Source: Acidobacteriota bacterium
GTDB taxonomy: Bacteria; Acidobacteriota; Terriglobia; Acidiferrales; UBA7541
DNA length: 64,000 bases
Assembly (NCBI GenBank): GCA_003223215.1
Contig: QHYH01000114.1
Coordinates: forward strand, 1-64,000
Direction of reading: 5' to 3'
The position numbers and the translations under genes are program-made. Shown piece after piece: positions 26,438 to 35,236 of the stretch. The notes under the pieces were generated by a model. The model was not told the origin of the DNA and did no database searches. It was given only the letters and a program-made list of their open reading frames with translations. The first letter of the stretch is position 1, and every line of letters begins with the position of its first letter.

Positions 26438-27126
26438 GCGGCCTCCGATGCCGCAAGTCCTGCGAGCTCAGCCGCAAGCAAATCTGGCCGAGAAAGGAAG
26501 GGACAGTGCCCACCGGGAATCTCGATCGGTTCGACGCCGAGCAACCTCCGGCTGGCTCCCCGCGACCATCGAGGGTTGAAGGTCCGGTCTTCGGCACAAA
26601 CGATGGATTGGCTGGGCACGGCGGGCCATTTCTCAAGCGGTGGTGCTTCCGTAGCCACGCGGCTAGAGGCTTGCGGGCGCAGGTGCCTGATGGCCTCTTC
26701 GGCGAGCGTCCGATCGCAATCGTGGAAGAGGTAGTCGAGTGCATCCTGGCGATTCCGAGACGGATCTTTCCCGGGCCAGTCCGGCTGGAACATGTCGCGT
26801 TCTTCCCCGCGGAAACGGTCGAACAAGCTCCTCCCGAGCTTGGGGATGGCCGCCGCAAGAAACACCAGCAGCTCGACAGGGCGGCGAGAAGCCACGACCG
26901 GGATCACCATTCCCGCCATCGAGTGACCAACCAAAATGGGCGGCTCATCGAGATTCGCGAGTGCGCTCACAACCGCATCGGCATATTCGTTCGCACCGGC
27001 GGCCGCATCGCTCAATGGCAAATCCATGGCGACGACACGGTGGCCACCCGCGCGCAACAAAGGGATCACCTTGTGCCAAACCCAGGCATCCTGGCAAGAA
27101 CCATGGACCAACGCGAAAACGCTCAT
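26434..27126 (-). CDS. Alpha/beta hydrolase, methylesterase/hydroxynitrile lyase-like
   Basis: A 230-residue alpha/beta hydrolase. The oxyanion segment VHGSCQDAWVW follows the start directly, the nucleophile serine is in GHSMAG, and a C-terminal acid (CAEDRTF) and histidine (GGHCPFLSRP) complete the triad; this spacing resembles plant-type methylesterases. I chose ATG 27126 because it overlaps the upstream stop as ATGA; a longer frame to 27231 lies inside the upstream gene. It would hydrolyse an ester or C-C/C-N bond in the pathway of this operon. Confidence 0.88.
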   Translation of the reverse strand: MSVFALVHGSCQDAWVWHKVIPLLRAGGHRVVAMDLPLSDAAAGANEYADAVVSALANLDEPPILVGHSMAGMVIPVVASRRPVELLVFLAAAIPKLGRSLFDRFRGEERDMFQPDWPGKDPSRNRQDALDYLFHDCDRTLAEEAIRHLRPQASSRVATEAPPLEKWPAVPSQSIVCAEDRTFNPRWSRGASRRLLGVEPIEIPGGHCPFLSRPDLLAAELAGLAASEAA

Positions 27127-28289
27127 GCTCTGCTCGAAACCTCCGCCCCGGAGTAGAACTTCCACGGCACGCTCGCGAGGCATTCGCCCTCTTTCTTGCC
27201 AATGCGGTAGGTGTCTTGCGTATAGAGACACACCTGGCCGTTTTGATCCACAACCTGCGGATGGAAACTACAAACCATGTTTTCCCGGAGCGCGATCCGC
27301 GTATTCGCCCCGATCGCGGGATGTTCGATCATGGTCAAGCCGATGGAATGGCCGGTGAGATGGCCGAGCGCGAAGCCCGCGCGCTCGAACACATCGGCGG
27401 CGGCTTTGTGAACATCGCAGGCCAGAACACCGTCGTGCATCTTTAGTCGGGCTGCTTCCATCGCTTCCGGATAAACGTCGCTCATGGCGCGCGTGCGTGT
27501 GCTGGGCTGACCTTCGATGAGCGCCCGAGAAAATTCCACCCAGTAGCCGGCCTCACCGGTAACTTCGAGGGAGTACAGCAGCAAATCATCGGCGGCCACC
27601 TTGCGAAGCGAAGGAACCTTAAAGTGCGCTTCCGCTTCTCCGCCCGTACCGCTCAAGACGATGTTCATCATTCGCGGCCCGGCGCCGCGCGCAAAGAAAC
27701 GCCCGACCGCCGGGGCCATGATTTCCGCCTCGGTCTTGCCGGGCCGATAGGATTTCAAGAGCGCAGCGAACCCGTCGAGGATGATATCCATTGCATCGCG
27801 CACGCCTGCCAGCTCTTCCTCGCTTTTCACGGCGCGTGCCATATCGAATTGAAAATCAAAGGGAACAAGCTCGAGCGATCCTTGCTGAAGTTCGCGATAA
27901 TCCCGCACGGCCATGATGAAGTCCAGTCCGTAAACGCCGACGCGCTTCCACCTCTTTTCTTCGATTTTTTCGCGCAGCCATTTGCCAGGAATCTCCGCCC
28001 AGACCTGGTCGCGAACCCAAGGAGCCTTTTTGTCGCCGATCCAACGGGCCTCCCGAGGAAAGACGAGCGTGGGCTCACCGGATAGCGGCAGCAGAACGTA
28101 CACATAGCGGTGCACGATTTCAAAACCGGACACGTAGCGGACGGCGCCCTCAAAACCCGTGTACTGGTTTCCGCAAATAATAAGAGCAGCAAGGTGGTCG
28201 GCTGCCATGGCCGCGCGGATATTCGCGTAGCGGCGGTCGATCTCCTTTTGCGTGGGCCTCAGCGGCTTCGTCTGACCCTCCCTATCCAT
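27123..28289 (-). CDS. M24 (creatinase/aminopeptidase P-fold) protein with altered metal site
   Basis: A 388-residue two-domain pita-bread-fold protein. In active M24 metallopeptidases five ligands (Asp, Asp, His, Glu, Glu) bind two metals. Here the histidine is kept (GHLTGHSIG), but the Asp positions read Glu (SLEVTGEAGYWVEF), the first Glu region reads MVCSFHP and the last reads CLYTQDT with Gln. This points to a metal-free enzyme, as creatinase is, or loss of activity. ATG 28289 gives an 8-base overlap with the upstream gene; ATG 28322 is possible. A canonical paralogue is at 29570-30745. Confidence 0.8.
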   Translation of the reverse strand: MDREGQTKPLRPTQKEIDRRYANIRAAMAADHLAALIICGNQYTGFEGAVRYVSGFEIVHRYVYVLLPLSGEPTLVFPREARWIGDKKAPWVRDQVWAEIPGKWLREKIEEKRWKRVGVYGLDFIMAVRDYRELQQGSLELVPFDFQFDMARAVKSEEELAGVRDAMDIILDGFAALLKSYRPGKTEAEIMAPAVGRFFARGAGPRMMNIVLSGTGGEAEAHFKVPSLRKVAADDLLLYSLEVTGEAGYWVEFSRALIEGQPSTRTRAMSDVYPEAMEAARLKMHDGVLACDVHKAAADVFERAGFALGHLTGHSIGLTMIEHPAIGANTRIALRENMVCSFHPQVVDQNGQVCLYTQDTYRIGKKEGECLASVPWKFYSGAEVSSRA

Positions 28290-29562
28290 GCGCACCGCAA
28301 ATCTCCGCGGCCGCCAGGGCATAAATTTTTGCGGTGTTGACGAGCGTCTCGACGGCTACTTTTTCTCCTTCCGCGTCGCGCGGCCCGCTCGACGGCCCAT
28401 AGTTCAACGTTTCGATGGCAAAGCGCGTCATCACCGAGGCATCGGAATCCCACAAGACCGTATTGTGCTTGGCAGGCGTGCCCAGAACGCGCTCGTGGCA
28501 GGCTTCCACGGTTTTGACCAGCAGGTGATCTTTGGAGATCTCCGCCCCGGGAACGGAAACAAACGTTTCGTACTCCACCTCGTAGTCCGGGTGTCTCTTG
28601 CGAAGCTCGAGAACCAGTTGCTTGATCGCGATGCGCACCTCTTTGAGTGGCATCGTGGGAGGCACGCGCACATCGAGAAAGACGTCGGTGCGTTCCGGAG
28701 TGCGACTGACGCGCCAGGGAAAGCCGCCGCGGATGCAGCCAACGTTGACGACGCCAGGCTGACCATGGTACGCCGCTTTGTTTTCCCAAGCGGCAATCCA
28801 ATCGTAAATGGCTGGCAAGATTTCCTTCATGCGAAACACCGAGTTCAAATCTTGCTTGCCGCGTGTGAAGCCCGTATGCACGTAGTGGCCATGTACCGAG
28901 AGGCGCACCCACACCGTCCCGTAATGACCCAGGACCAGCTGCAGATCAGTAGGTTCGCCGAGGAGGCACATGTCGGGCAGCACCCCGTGGCTCACGAGAT
29001 GATGCGTCCCCACGCCGTAGCCGCGAAATTCCTTGCCGACGAATTCGTCGCTCCACTGCGTCTTCTCGATTTCGCCAACCACGGCAGCGACAAGCAGGTC
29101 GCCTTCGAGCTTCATGCCTGCGCGCTTCAGCGCCTTTATGGCTTGCGTATAGCAAACCAGCGCGCCCTTCATGTTGTAGATGCCGAGTCCGTAGATGAAC
29201 CCGTTCTTGATGATGGCTTTTGGTTTGTAACCGATCCCCGTTAAAAACTCTTCGCGCCCGGTGTTCGAAGTATCCATGTGGCCGTTGAACATCAGGCTCT
29301 TGCCGTTGCCCGTGCCTTCCCAGAGCCCCAGCACATTCGCGCGTCCCGGTTCGACCTCTTGCCAGGTAACTGTCAGTCCCGCCGCCTCAAGCGCAGCGCG
29401 GATGTAGCGCCCCATTTCCAGCTCTTCGCCCGTGGGACTCGGAATGTTGACGACGTCCGAGCACATGGCAACGAGTTCGTCTTCGCGAATCTGCCCGAGG
29501 ATCGCCTTGGTCAAATCCTCATTCACCCTGTCGGTTTTCCCTCGCACGGATGATGTCGCCAT
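28282..29562 (-). CDS. M20-like amidohydrolase (ArgE/DapE relative) with altered ligands
   Basis: A 426-residue protein of the M20 deacylase family. The first ligand motif NGHMDTS is intact near residue 96, but the bridging aspartate motif reads GIYNMKGA (Asn for Asp), the acidic pair reads VGEIEKTQ, and I cannot find the usual C-terminal histidine: the segment is NYGPSSGPRDAEGEKV. The dimerisation (lid) domain GHYGTVWVRLSVHGHYVHTG is clear. It may bind metal weakly or use another mechanism. It lies between the two M24 genes, seven bases after one and overlapping the other. Confidence 0.8.
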   Translation of the reverse strand: MATSSVRGKTDRVNEDLTKAILGQIREDELVAMCSDVVNIPSPTGEELEMGRYIRAALEAAGLTVTWQEVEPGRANVLGLWEGTGNGKSLMFNGHMDTSNTGREEFLTGIGYKPKAIIKNGFIYGLGIYNMKGALVCYTQAIKALKRAGMKLEGDLLVAAVVGEIEKTQWSDEFVGKEFRGYGVGTHHLVSHGVLPDMCLLGEPTDLQLVLGHYGTVWVRLSVHGHYVHTGFTRGKQDLNSVFRMKEILPAIYDWIAAWENKAAYHGQPGVVNVGCIRGGFPWRVSRTPERTDVFLDVRVPPTMPLKEVRIAIKQLVLELRKRHPDYEVEYETFVSVPGAEISKDHLLVKTVEACHERVLGTPAKHNTVLWDSDASVMTRFAIETLNYGPSSGPRDAEGEKVAVETLVNTAKIYALAAAEICGAHG

Positions 29563-29569
29563 CCTGGCC

Positions 29570-30745
29570 TCACAAACGAAAATCGTCGGGGTACGAGCAA
29601 AGCTTCTCGCAGCCGCTCTCGGTCACAAGAAAATTGTCTTCCAGGCGCAAGCCGCCACCGCCTTCCCAGTACACACCGGGCTCGATGGCCAACACCATAC
29701 CGGAACGCATGGTACCAGGAGCTGCCTGATGGGAATACGGCGGCTCGTGCGCCCGAGCGCCCACGCCGTGAGCAACGGGATGCGATGGCTGGCCCGGATA
29801 ACCCGCAGCCGCAATCCCTTTCCGCAGGATGCGATCAATGTCCCCGAGCGGCGCGCCTTCTCGAACACACGCGATTCCATCGGAGAAAATCTTCAGGAGT
29901 TGGTCGAGCAAACGGTTGTATTTCCCGGTAAGCCGCCCTGGACAAATATTTTTCGTGAGATCGGTCCAATAGCCGTCGGCGCAGACCCAGATCTCCACCA
30001 GCGTCGGCTCATTCTCGACCACCGGACGATGGCTGGTTGCCGTGAAGGTCGCGATGCCCTTCCCAGACCAGACCAGCGTGAACGCCCGCGCCATCGCGAC
30101 TTTTCCGTTGTAGCCGACCCCCACCGTGTGGATGTGGCCCTCGATCATGGCCGCCACTTCGCTTTCTTTCATTCCTGGCCTGATGTTCCTGCGCGCGTAT
30201 TCCATGCCGATCGAGGCCAATTCATTGGCAAAACGCATGCGCTCGATTTCTTGCGCGGTTTTGATCATGCGCACTTCGGCAAGCAGCGGTGCAGCGTCGA
30301 TGACTTCGCGGCAACGCGAACGAAACGCATCGTAATAACCCTGCCAGTAAACCGTCGGCTCCCCCACCATGCGATCGCAAATCTGTGAAAACTGCGAAAG
30401 CTCGATCCCCACGCGGGCATCGAGCTTCCGTTCCCGCAGAACATCGACCGCCATTTCGACGGCGCGCACCATGGGCGGGCGCGGGTCTTTCGCGTCGTAG
30501 AAATGGAAGAAGCGAACGTCTTTGTTCCACGCCGTGCGCTGCGCTTCGCGGAATTGTGGCTCGATGACCAGAAGCGTTGGATCGCCGTCGCGCGGAAAAA
30601 TAACCAGGTCATATCCCTTCATGGTCCAGTAGTTCGTCAGGTAAAGAATGTTGTCAGGCGCGCGGACCACCAGCGCATCGAGATGGTGCTGCTCCAGCAT
30701 CTCCCGCACGCGCTGCCACTTCTTTTCGTCGACGGGATAGCTCAC
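29570..30745 (-). CDS. M24 family Xaa-Pro-type peptidase/hydrolase
   Basis: A 391-residue M24 protein. The N-terminal creatinase-like domain starts with LDALVVRAPDNILYLTNYW; the catalytic domain keeps most metal ligands: Glu or Asp in LVEIWVCADGYWTDLTK, His in HPVAHGVGARAHEPP, Glu in MVLAIEPGVYW and Glu in LRLEDNFLVTE. It may be an aminopeptidase P or a hydrolase of another C-N bond. Its start overlaps the stop of the PanE-like gene by ATGA. Together with the altered paralogue it frames the M20-like gene. Confidence 0.87.
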   Translation of the reverse strand: MSYPVDEKKWQRVREMLEQHHLDALVVRAPDNILYLTNYWTMKGYDLVIFPRDGDPTLLVIEPQFREAQRTAWNKDVRFFHFYDAKDPRPPMVRAVEMAVDVLRERKLDARVGIELSQFSQICDRMVGEPTVYWQGYYDAFRSRCREVIDAAPLLAEVRMIKTAQEIERMRFANELASIGMEYARRNIRPGMKESEVAAMIEGHIHTVGVGYNGKVAMARAFTLVWSGKGIATFTATSHRPVVENEPTLVEIWVCADGYWTDLTKNICPGRLTGKYNRLLDQLLKIFSDGIACVREGAPLGDIDRILRKGIAAAGYPGQPSHPVAHGVGARAHEPPYSHQAAPGTMRSGMVLAIEPGVYWEGGGGLRLEDNFLVTESGCEKLCSYPDDFRL

Positions 30746-31689
30746 TTGGCAACCGCCTTTTCGTTGCCTTGGTAGGTCCAGGAAACCTCCTTGGCCTTGA
30801 TCAGCCGATAAAGGGCGGTATGCAGCGGCGCGGGGATCCCTGCCCGTTGCGCCTCACGGGCAATGGCCCCGCCAAGAAAATCGACTTCCGTTTCAAGCTT
30901 GTGACGGATGTCATAGAGCATCGAGGGCGGATGATCCGTCCGGGCGCCGACCTTGTTCATCTCCCAGGGGTCTTCGTAGAGCTTCACACCCAGGCCTTCA
31001 GCAACTCGTTTGCCTTCTTCGATCAAAGCATGCAGCAGATGTCCGAGATCGCTGAATTGTCCTTCTTCGGCAAAGTGGAAACTGTGTGGAAGCTCGGCAA
31101 GCGCCGCGACCGCATTCACTGAGGAATTGAAGATGAGTTTCGACCATTGTGCGGGACGGGCATCCTCTAAAGCCACCGCTTTCAATCCTGACGAATTAAT
31201 CAGGGCCGCGGCTTCCTCGACCAAGGAGAATGGCGTTTTTGTCGGTTCAAATGGCCCCATCCATGTGGCGGTATCCAGCTCATAGCGCACATGCGTATCG
31301 CTTACGCGCGTCCCGCTCATGAACGTCGTCCCGCGCATAACGCAGGTTTGCGCCATTTCGGCGACGACTTCTTCGCTGCCCAGGCCGTTTTGTGAAGAAA
31401 GGATAGCCCCCGTCTTGAAAAGATGAGCGACGGGAGCAACTGCGTTTCGCGTTTGCGTCGCCTTCGAGGCAACGATTCCGAAATCAAACTGTGGCAATAA
31501 GGAGGGATCATTCGTCGCCCGGAGACGCGCGTGCAATTCATGGGTGCCGGACACGCGCAACCCATCCTGGTTGAGTGCCCTGGCATGCTCCGCGCGCCGC
31601 ACAAAGGCCCACACTTCCGTCACACCCGCCAGATGCGCGGCATACAGGCTACCAATGGATCCGCAGCCAATGATGCACACGCGCTTCAT
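30742..31689 (-). CDS. Ketopantoate reductase (PanE/ApbA) family protein, copy 2
   Basis: A 315-residue NADPH-binding reductase, paralogous to the 25511-26437 product. It has the Rossmann motif VCIIGCGSIGSLYAAH, IVASKATQTRNA, SSQNGLGSEEVV, GPFEPTKTPFSLVEE and KLIFNSSVNAVAAL. It is the first gene after the Mo-hydroxylase block (44 bases) and overlaps the M24 gene by four. A 2-oxo or 2-hydroxy acid substrate is the family expectation; the true one is unknown. Confidence 0.85.
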   Translation of the reverse strand: MKRVCIIGCGSIGSLYAAHLAGVTEVWAFVRRAEHARALNQDGLRVSGTHELHARLRATNDPSLLPQFDFGIVASKATQTRNAVAPVAHLFKTGAILSSQNGLGSEEVVAEMAQTCVMRGTTFMSGTRVSDTHVRYELDTATWMGPFEPTKTPFSLVEEAAALINSSGLKAVALEDARPAQWSKLIFNSSVNAVAALAELPHSFHFAEEGQFSDLGHLLHALIEEGKRVAEGLGVKLYEDPWEMNKVGARTDHPPSMLYDIRHKLETEVDFLGGAIAREAQRAGIPAPLHTALYRLIKAKEVSWTYQGNEKAVAK

Positions 31690-31733
31690 CTAAGTTTTTC
31701 CTGACATCGCGGGAGAATATCAAAAATGACTCG

Positions 31734-34271
31734 CTACCGTGAGGCGGTGCGATGCTCGACACGAACCATCGCCGCGTAGCCGCCGCTTTCCGCCTTTCGC
31801 AGCGCGTGAAAGAGCGAATCCCCGGTGTTGTGCGAATCGTCGATGATCACGCCGCTCGGATAAAGTGCGTCCTGAAGCGCCGCGCAAATCGTGTGCACCG
31901 GAGCCGCGCCGCCTTCGCCCATGCCTTTCGCCCCGTTCAGCGTGAAGGGCGAGGGCGATTCCATGTGAGCGTAGAGGAGCTCCGGCATGTTCATCGCTGT
32001 GATAGGCGTGTAATCGCTGAACGTCGCGGTCAGCAGGTTGCCGTCGGAATCGTAGGCGCAATTTTCGAGCAGCGCTGCGCCGATGCCGTGCGCCGACGCT
32101 CCGTGCACCTGCCCTTCGACAATCCGCGGATTTACCGCTTTGCCGCAATCGTCCACGCAGGCATAAGCCAGGATCTTTGGTTGGAAGGTCTCCCGGTCCA
32201 CTTCGACGACCGCCGCATGGATTTGCGCCGCATAAGTCAGCGTGAGATTGCCGTACTTGCGCTGGACGTCGGGGATTTCGAAATTCGCATGAAAAACGTG
32301 GCGGCAGTTGAGTGTAATGTCCCAAAGTGATTTCGGCATCCCGGCATTGTTCACGTTGACCAGGTTCGCCAGCGCCCAGTAATTGATGGCTTTTTGCGTT
32401 CCTTTGGCACGAACTTCAGGTCCTTGGGCGCCGATGCCGAACTCCAAGTCTTTTTCCTTGGCTTCGAGTTTCCACGCCGCAAGCCTGCTCAATTCCTTGC
32501 GCAGCTTCATCGCAGCGCCGTGAATCGCGGTGAGCCCCGTTACGGCAAACTGGCTCGCGTACGTCCCCGTGTGACCGGTATACGCGTTGTGTGCGGTATC
32601 AAAGCCCGGCCGCACGTTCACAAGATCGGGTGTGATGCCGAGCGCGTCCGCGACTACCTGTGCCGCCGCTGTCTCGTGTCCTTGCCCCTGCGGCACCGAA
32701 CCCATGCTGACGACCACTTCTCCGTAGATATCCAGCTTGACGATGCCGACTTTGGACTGCCCCGAGAACGGTGCGTCGGGATTGATGATGCGCGCTTGTC
32801 CGAAATTATTAGTGCCCGAATCAAGCGTCGAGCCAATCCCGAGGCCAACCCAGCGCCTTTCGCTCCGCGCCGCAGCCTGTTTCTTCTTCCACCCGTCCCA
32901 ACCGATTAGTCTCTTCGCCGCCTCGAGCATGCTCGCGTAATCGCCCGAGTCATACACGCACCCGTTCGGCGTCTTGTATGGCATTTCGTTTTTGCGAATG
33001 TAATTGCGCACTCGCATCGCATCGGCCGGTATTCCCAGCGCCTGTCCGCAAATATCAATCACGCGCTCCATAAACCACAGGTGCTGCATCCGCGAGTAAC
33101 CGCGATTCGGCCCGACAGGACACTTGTTTGTAACCACCTGATGCATATCGATGCGGATGTTTTTCAGCCGGTACGTGGCAGGAAGCACTTGTGCCCAAAT
33201 CACGCAGCCGAGCGGCTCATACCGCGGAAACCCGCCGCAATCGTCAACGTGTTTCGAATCGATTGCCAAAATAACGCCGTTCTGGTCCAGCGCCACGCGC
33301 GTGTCGAGAAACACACGTTCGTTGCCGTGCGCGCTCGCTTGCATGTGCTCGATGCGCGTCTCGACCCACTTCACCCCACGCCCGCCCGCTTTGCGCGAAG
33401 CCAGAGCACAAACCGCCATGTACGGATAGCTTGTAATCTTGATCCCGAAGCCGCCGCCAATGTCGAAACTCTTCATGTGAATCTGGTCGATGCGCACGCC
33501 GAGCGCCGGTGCCAGAAACTGCGACGCAAAGGACGGAAACGTGTTGTTGCAGTGATACTCGATGTCGCCGGAGCGCGGGTCCCAGTTCGCCATGATGACG
33601 TTGCACTCGAGCGGCGTGCTCGAAAAACGATGAAAGTGCAATCGGCCGATGTGCACGACGTGGGCGGCCTGCTTGAAGGCTTTTTCGACGTCGCCGTATT
33701 CAAAAACGCCGTGCCAGTTGCGGTTCGTGCCCATGGCAGGGTGCAGGAGACTCTCGTCCTTCAGCGCGTCTTCTGCGCTAACAACAGCCGGCAATGGCTC
33801 GTAATCAACTTCAACCAGTTCCCCGGCGTCCTCCGCGGCAAGCCTGGTCTCCGCAACCACGGCAGCCACCGGTTCACCCTGAAACACAACTTTGTCCACC
33901 GCCATTGGATAATCGGCAATTTTCTGCGCGCCGCCGGGTCCAATCTCGATGAACGGCTGGACTTGCTTCTTGATTTCCGCGCCGGTCAACGTGCAAACAA
34001 CTCCGGGGAACTTCTCGGCCTTCGAGACATCAACCCGCGAGATTTGGGCATGCGCGTAAGACGACCGGATAAACCGGATATGCAGCATCCCGGGCATTTT
34101 TTCATCGTCAACGAAAATGCCCCTCCCGCGCACAAGGCGGCTCTCTTCCTTGCGCCGAATCGGCTGGCCCACCCACTTCGCGGCCGCGGTTTTCGTGCCA
34201 TTTGTGGAAGAGCTATGCGCCGCGGCGCGCGCCGGCTTCTTTTTACTCATCCTATTTGATTTGCGGGCCAT
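31734..34271 (-). CDS. Molybdenum hydroxylase large subunit (xanthine dehydrogenase/CoxL family)
   Basis: An 845-residue molybdopterin-cytosine-dinucleotide-type catalytic subunit that inserts water-derived oxygen into a C-H bond. SFDIGGGFGIK and PQGQGHETAAAQVV bind the cofactor; the catalytic glutamate is in KGMGEGGAAP near the C-terminus. The active-site loop reads CPVGPNRGYSRMQH: neither the AYXCSFR of form I CO dehydrogenase nor the AYRGAGR of form II, so CO oxidation is not supported. Small-subunit, FAD-subunit and CoxG genes lie just upstream in the same direction. ATG 34271 is preferred to the TTG one codon earlier. Confidence 0.9.
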   Translation of the reverse strand: MARKSNRMSKKKPARAAAHSSSTNGTKTAAAKWVGQPIRRKEESRLVRGRGIFVDDEKMPGMLHIRFIRSSYAHAQISRVDVSKAEKFPGVVCTLTGAEIKKQVQPFIEIGPGGAQKIADYPMAVDKVVFQGEPVAAVVAETRLAAEDAGELVEVDYEPLPAVVSAEDALKDESLLHPAMGTNRNWHGVFEYGDVEKAFKQAAHVVHIGRLHFHRFSSTPLECNVIMANWDPRSGDIEYHCNNTFPSFASQFLAPALGVRIDQIHMKSFDIGGGFGIKITSYPYMAVCALASRKAGGRGVKWVETRIEHMQASAHGNERVFLDTRVALDQNGVILAIDSKHVDDCGGFPRYEPLGCVIWAQVLPATYRLKNIRIDMHQVVTNKCPVGPNRGYSRMQHLWFMERVIDICGQALGIPADAMRVRNYIRKNEMPYKTPNGCVYDSGDYASMLEAAKRLIGWDGWKKKQAAARSERRWVGLGIGSTLDSGTNNFGQARIINPDAPFSGQSKVGIVKLDIYGEVVVSMGSVPQGQGHETAAAQVVADALGITPDLVNVRPGFDTAHNAYTGHTGTYASQFAVTGLTAIHGAAMKLRKELSRLAAWKLEAKEKDLEFGIGAQGPEVRAKGTQKAINYWALANLVNVNNAGMPKSLWDITLNCRHVFHANFEIPDVQRKYGNLTLTYAAQIHAAVVEVDRETFQPKILAYACVDDCGKAVNPRIVEGQVHGASAHGIGAALLENCAYDSDGNLLTATFSDYTPITAMNMPELLYAHMESPSPFTLNGAKGMGEGGAAPVHTICAALQDALYPSGVIIDDSHNTGDSLFHALRKAESGGYAAMVRVEHRTASR

Positions 34272-34297
34272 CAAAGGTCTCGTCTCTCGTGCTTAGA

Positions 34298-34741
34298 TTA
34301 GGCAAGCGCCTGCTGAAGCCCATCAATCAGTTTCTGCACGTTTTTCTTCCCCAGCGGCTCGAGCAAACCTCCGGCCAGCGAAATCACCCGACCCAGCACG
34401 CTCGATTGCCCCGACCATTTCACTTTCGTCTGCCCGCCCGGCAACTCTTCGAGTTGAAACCGCGCGCGAATCGTCGCCGAGCCTCCCGGCACCTCGCCTT
34501 TCCCTTCGTACGCCGCTTGCCGCGGCTTCTCCTCGTCGACCAAGGTCATCTTTACCGCGGCCGTCCCGCGAATATGCGAAATGCCCACGCTCAGTTTCAC
34601 CAGAAAATTCTTTGGATCCACAACCTCCATGCTTTCAAAATCCGGAAGCAGCGGACAAAAGCGCTTGGGGTCCACCAGGAACCCGTAGACTTCTTCCGGC
34701 GTTTTCTGCACCGTGAACTCGCCGGCGAGCTTGATCTCCAT
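34298..34741 (-). CDS. CoxG-like SRPBCC protein
   Basis: A 147-residue START/SRPBCC-fold protein of the CoxG group. It begins MEIKLAGEFTVQKTPEEVY and shows the LPDFESMEVV and GLLEPLGKKNVQKLIDGL segments common to CoxG. CoxG in carbon monoxide oxidisers anchors the enzyme to the membrane and helps quinone reduction; a similar role for this Mo-hydroxylase is an inference from position, between small- and large-subunit genes. Confidence 0.88.
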   Translation of the reverse strand: MEIKLAGEFTVQKTPEEVYGFLVDPKRFCPLLPDFESMEVVDPKNFLVKLSVGISHIRGTAAVKMTLVDEEKPRQAAYEGKGEVPGGSATIRARFQLEELPGGQTKVKWSGQSSVLGRVISLAGGLLEPLGKKNVQKLIDGLQQALA

Positions 34742-34744
34742 CGC

Positions 34745-35236
34745 CTACCGTTTCTCCATTTCCGCGGCGGCCATGCGAATGGACTTGAAAATGTTCTGAT
34801 AACCGGTGCAGCGGCAGGTATTGCCGGCGATGCCCTTCCGGATTTGCTCGTCGGTCGGCTTGGGGTGTTTCTCGAGAAGCTGCACCGTGGAAAGGAGGAT
34901 CCCCGGCGTGCAGTAGCCGCACTGCAACCCGTGGCATTCCGCAAAGGCTTCCTGGACCGCATCGAGCTTGCCGTCAATCCCGAGCCCTTCGACCGTCGTA
35001 ATTTCGCCGCCATCCGCCATCGGCGCGAACAGCGTGCACGATTTCACGGTGCGCCCGTTCAGAATCACCGTGCAAGCGCCGCAGTAGGACGTGTCGCATC
35101 CAACATGCGTGCCCGTCAGATTCAGATGCTCGCGCAAAAATTCCACCAGCAGCGTTCGCGGCTCGACCTCCGCTTCGCGCGCTTTTCCGTTCACGCGAAC
35201 GCGTACAAGAATTTTCTTAGCGTCCGGCATATTCAT
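34745..35236 (-). CDS. Molybdenum hydroxylase 2Fe-2S subunit (CoxS-like)
   Basis: A 163-residue electron-transfer subunit with two 2Fe-2S clusters. The N-terminal plant-type cluster uses [17 protein letters not shown] and a later cysteine (KSCTLF); the C-terminal cluster uses [10 protein letters not shown] and [10 protein letters not shown]. It overlaps the FAD-subunit gene by 20 bases. Either ATG (35236 or 35230) could be the start. Confidence 0.95.
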   Translation of the reverse strand: MNMPDAKKILVRVRVNGKAREAEVEPRTLLVEFLREHLNLTGTHVGCDTSYCGACTVILNGRTVKSCTLFAPMADGGEITTVEGLGIDGKLDAVQEAFAECHGLQCGYCTPGILLSTVQLLEKHPKPTDEQIRKGIAGNTCRCTGYQNIFKSIRMAAAEMEKR

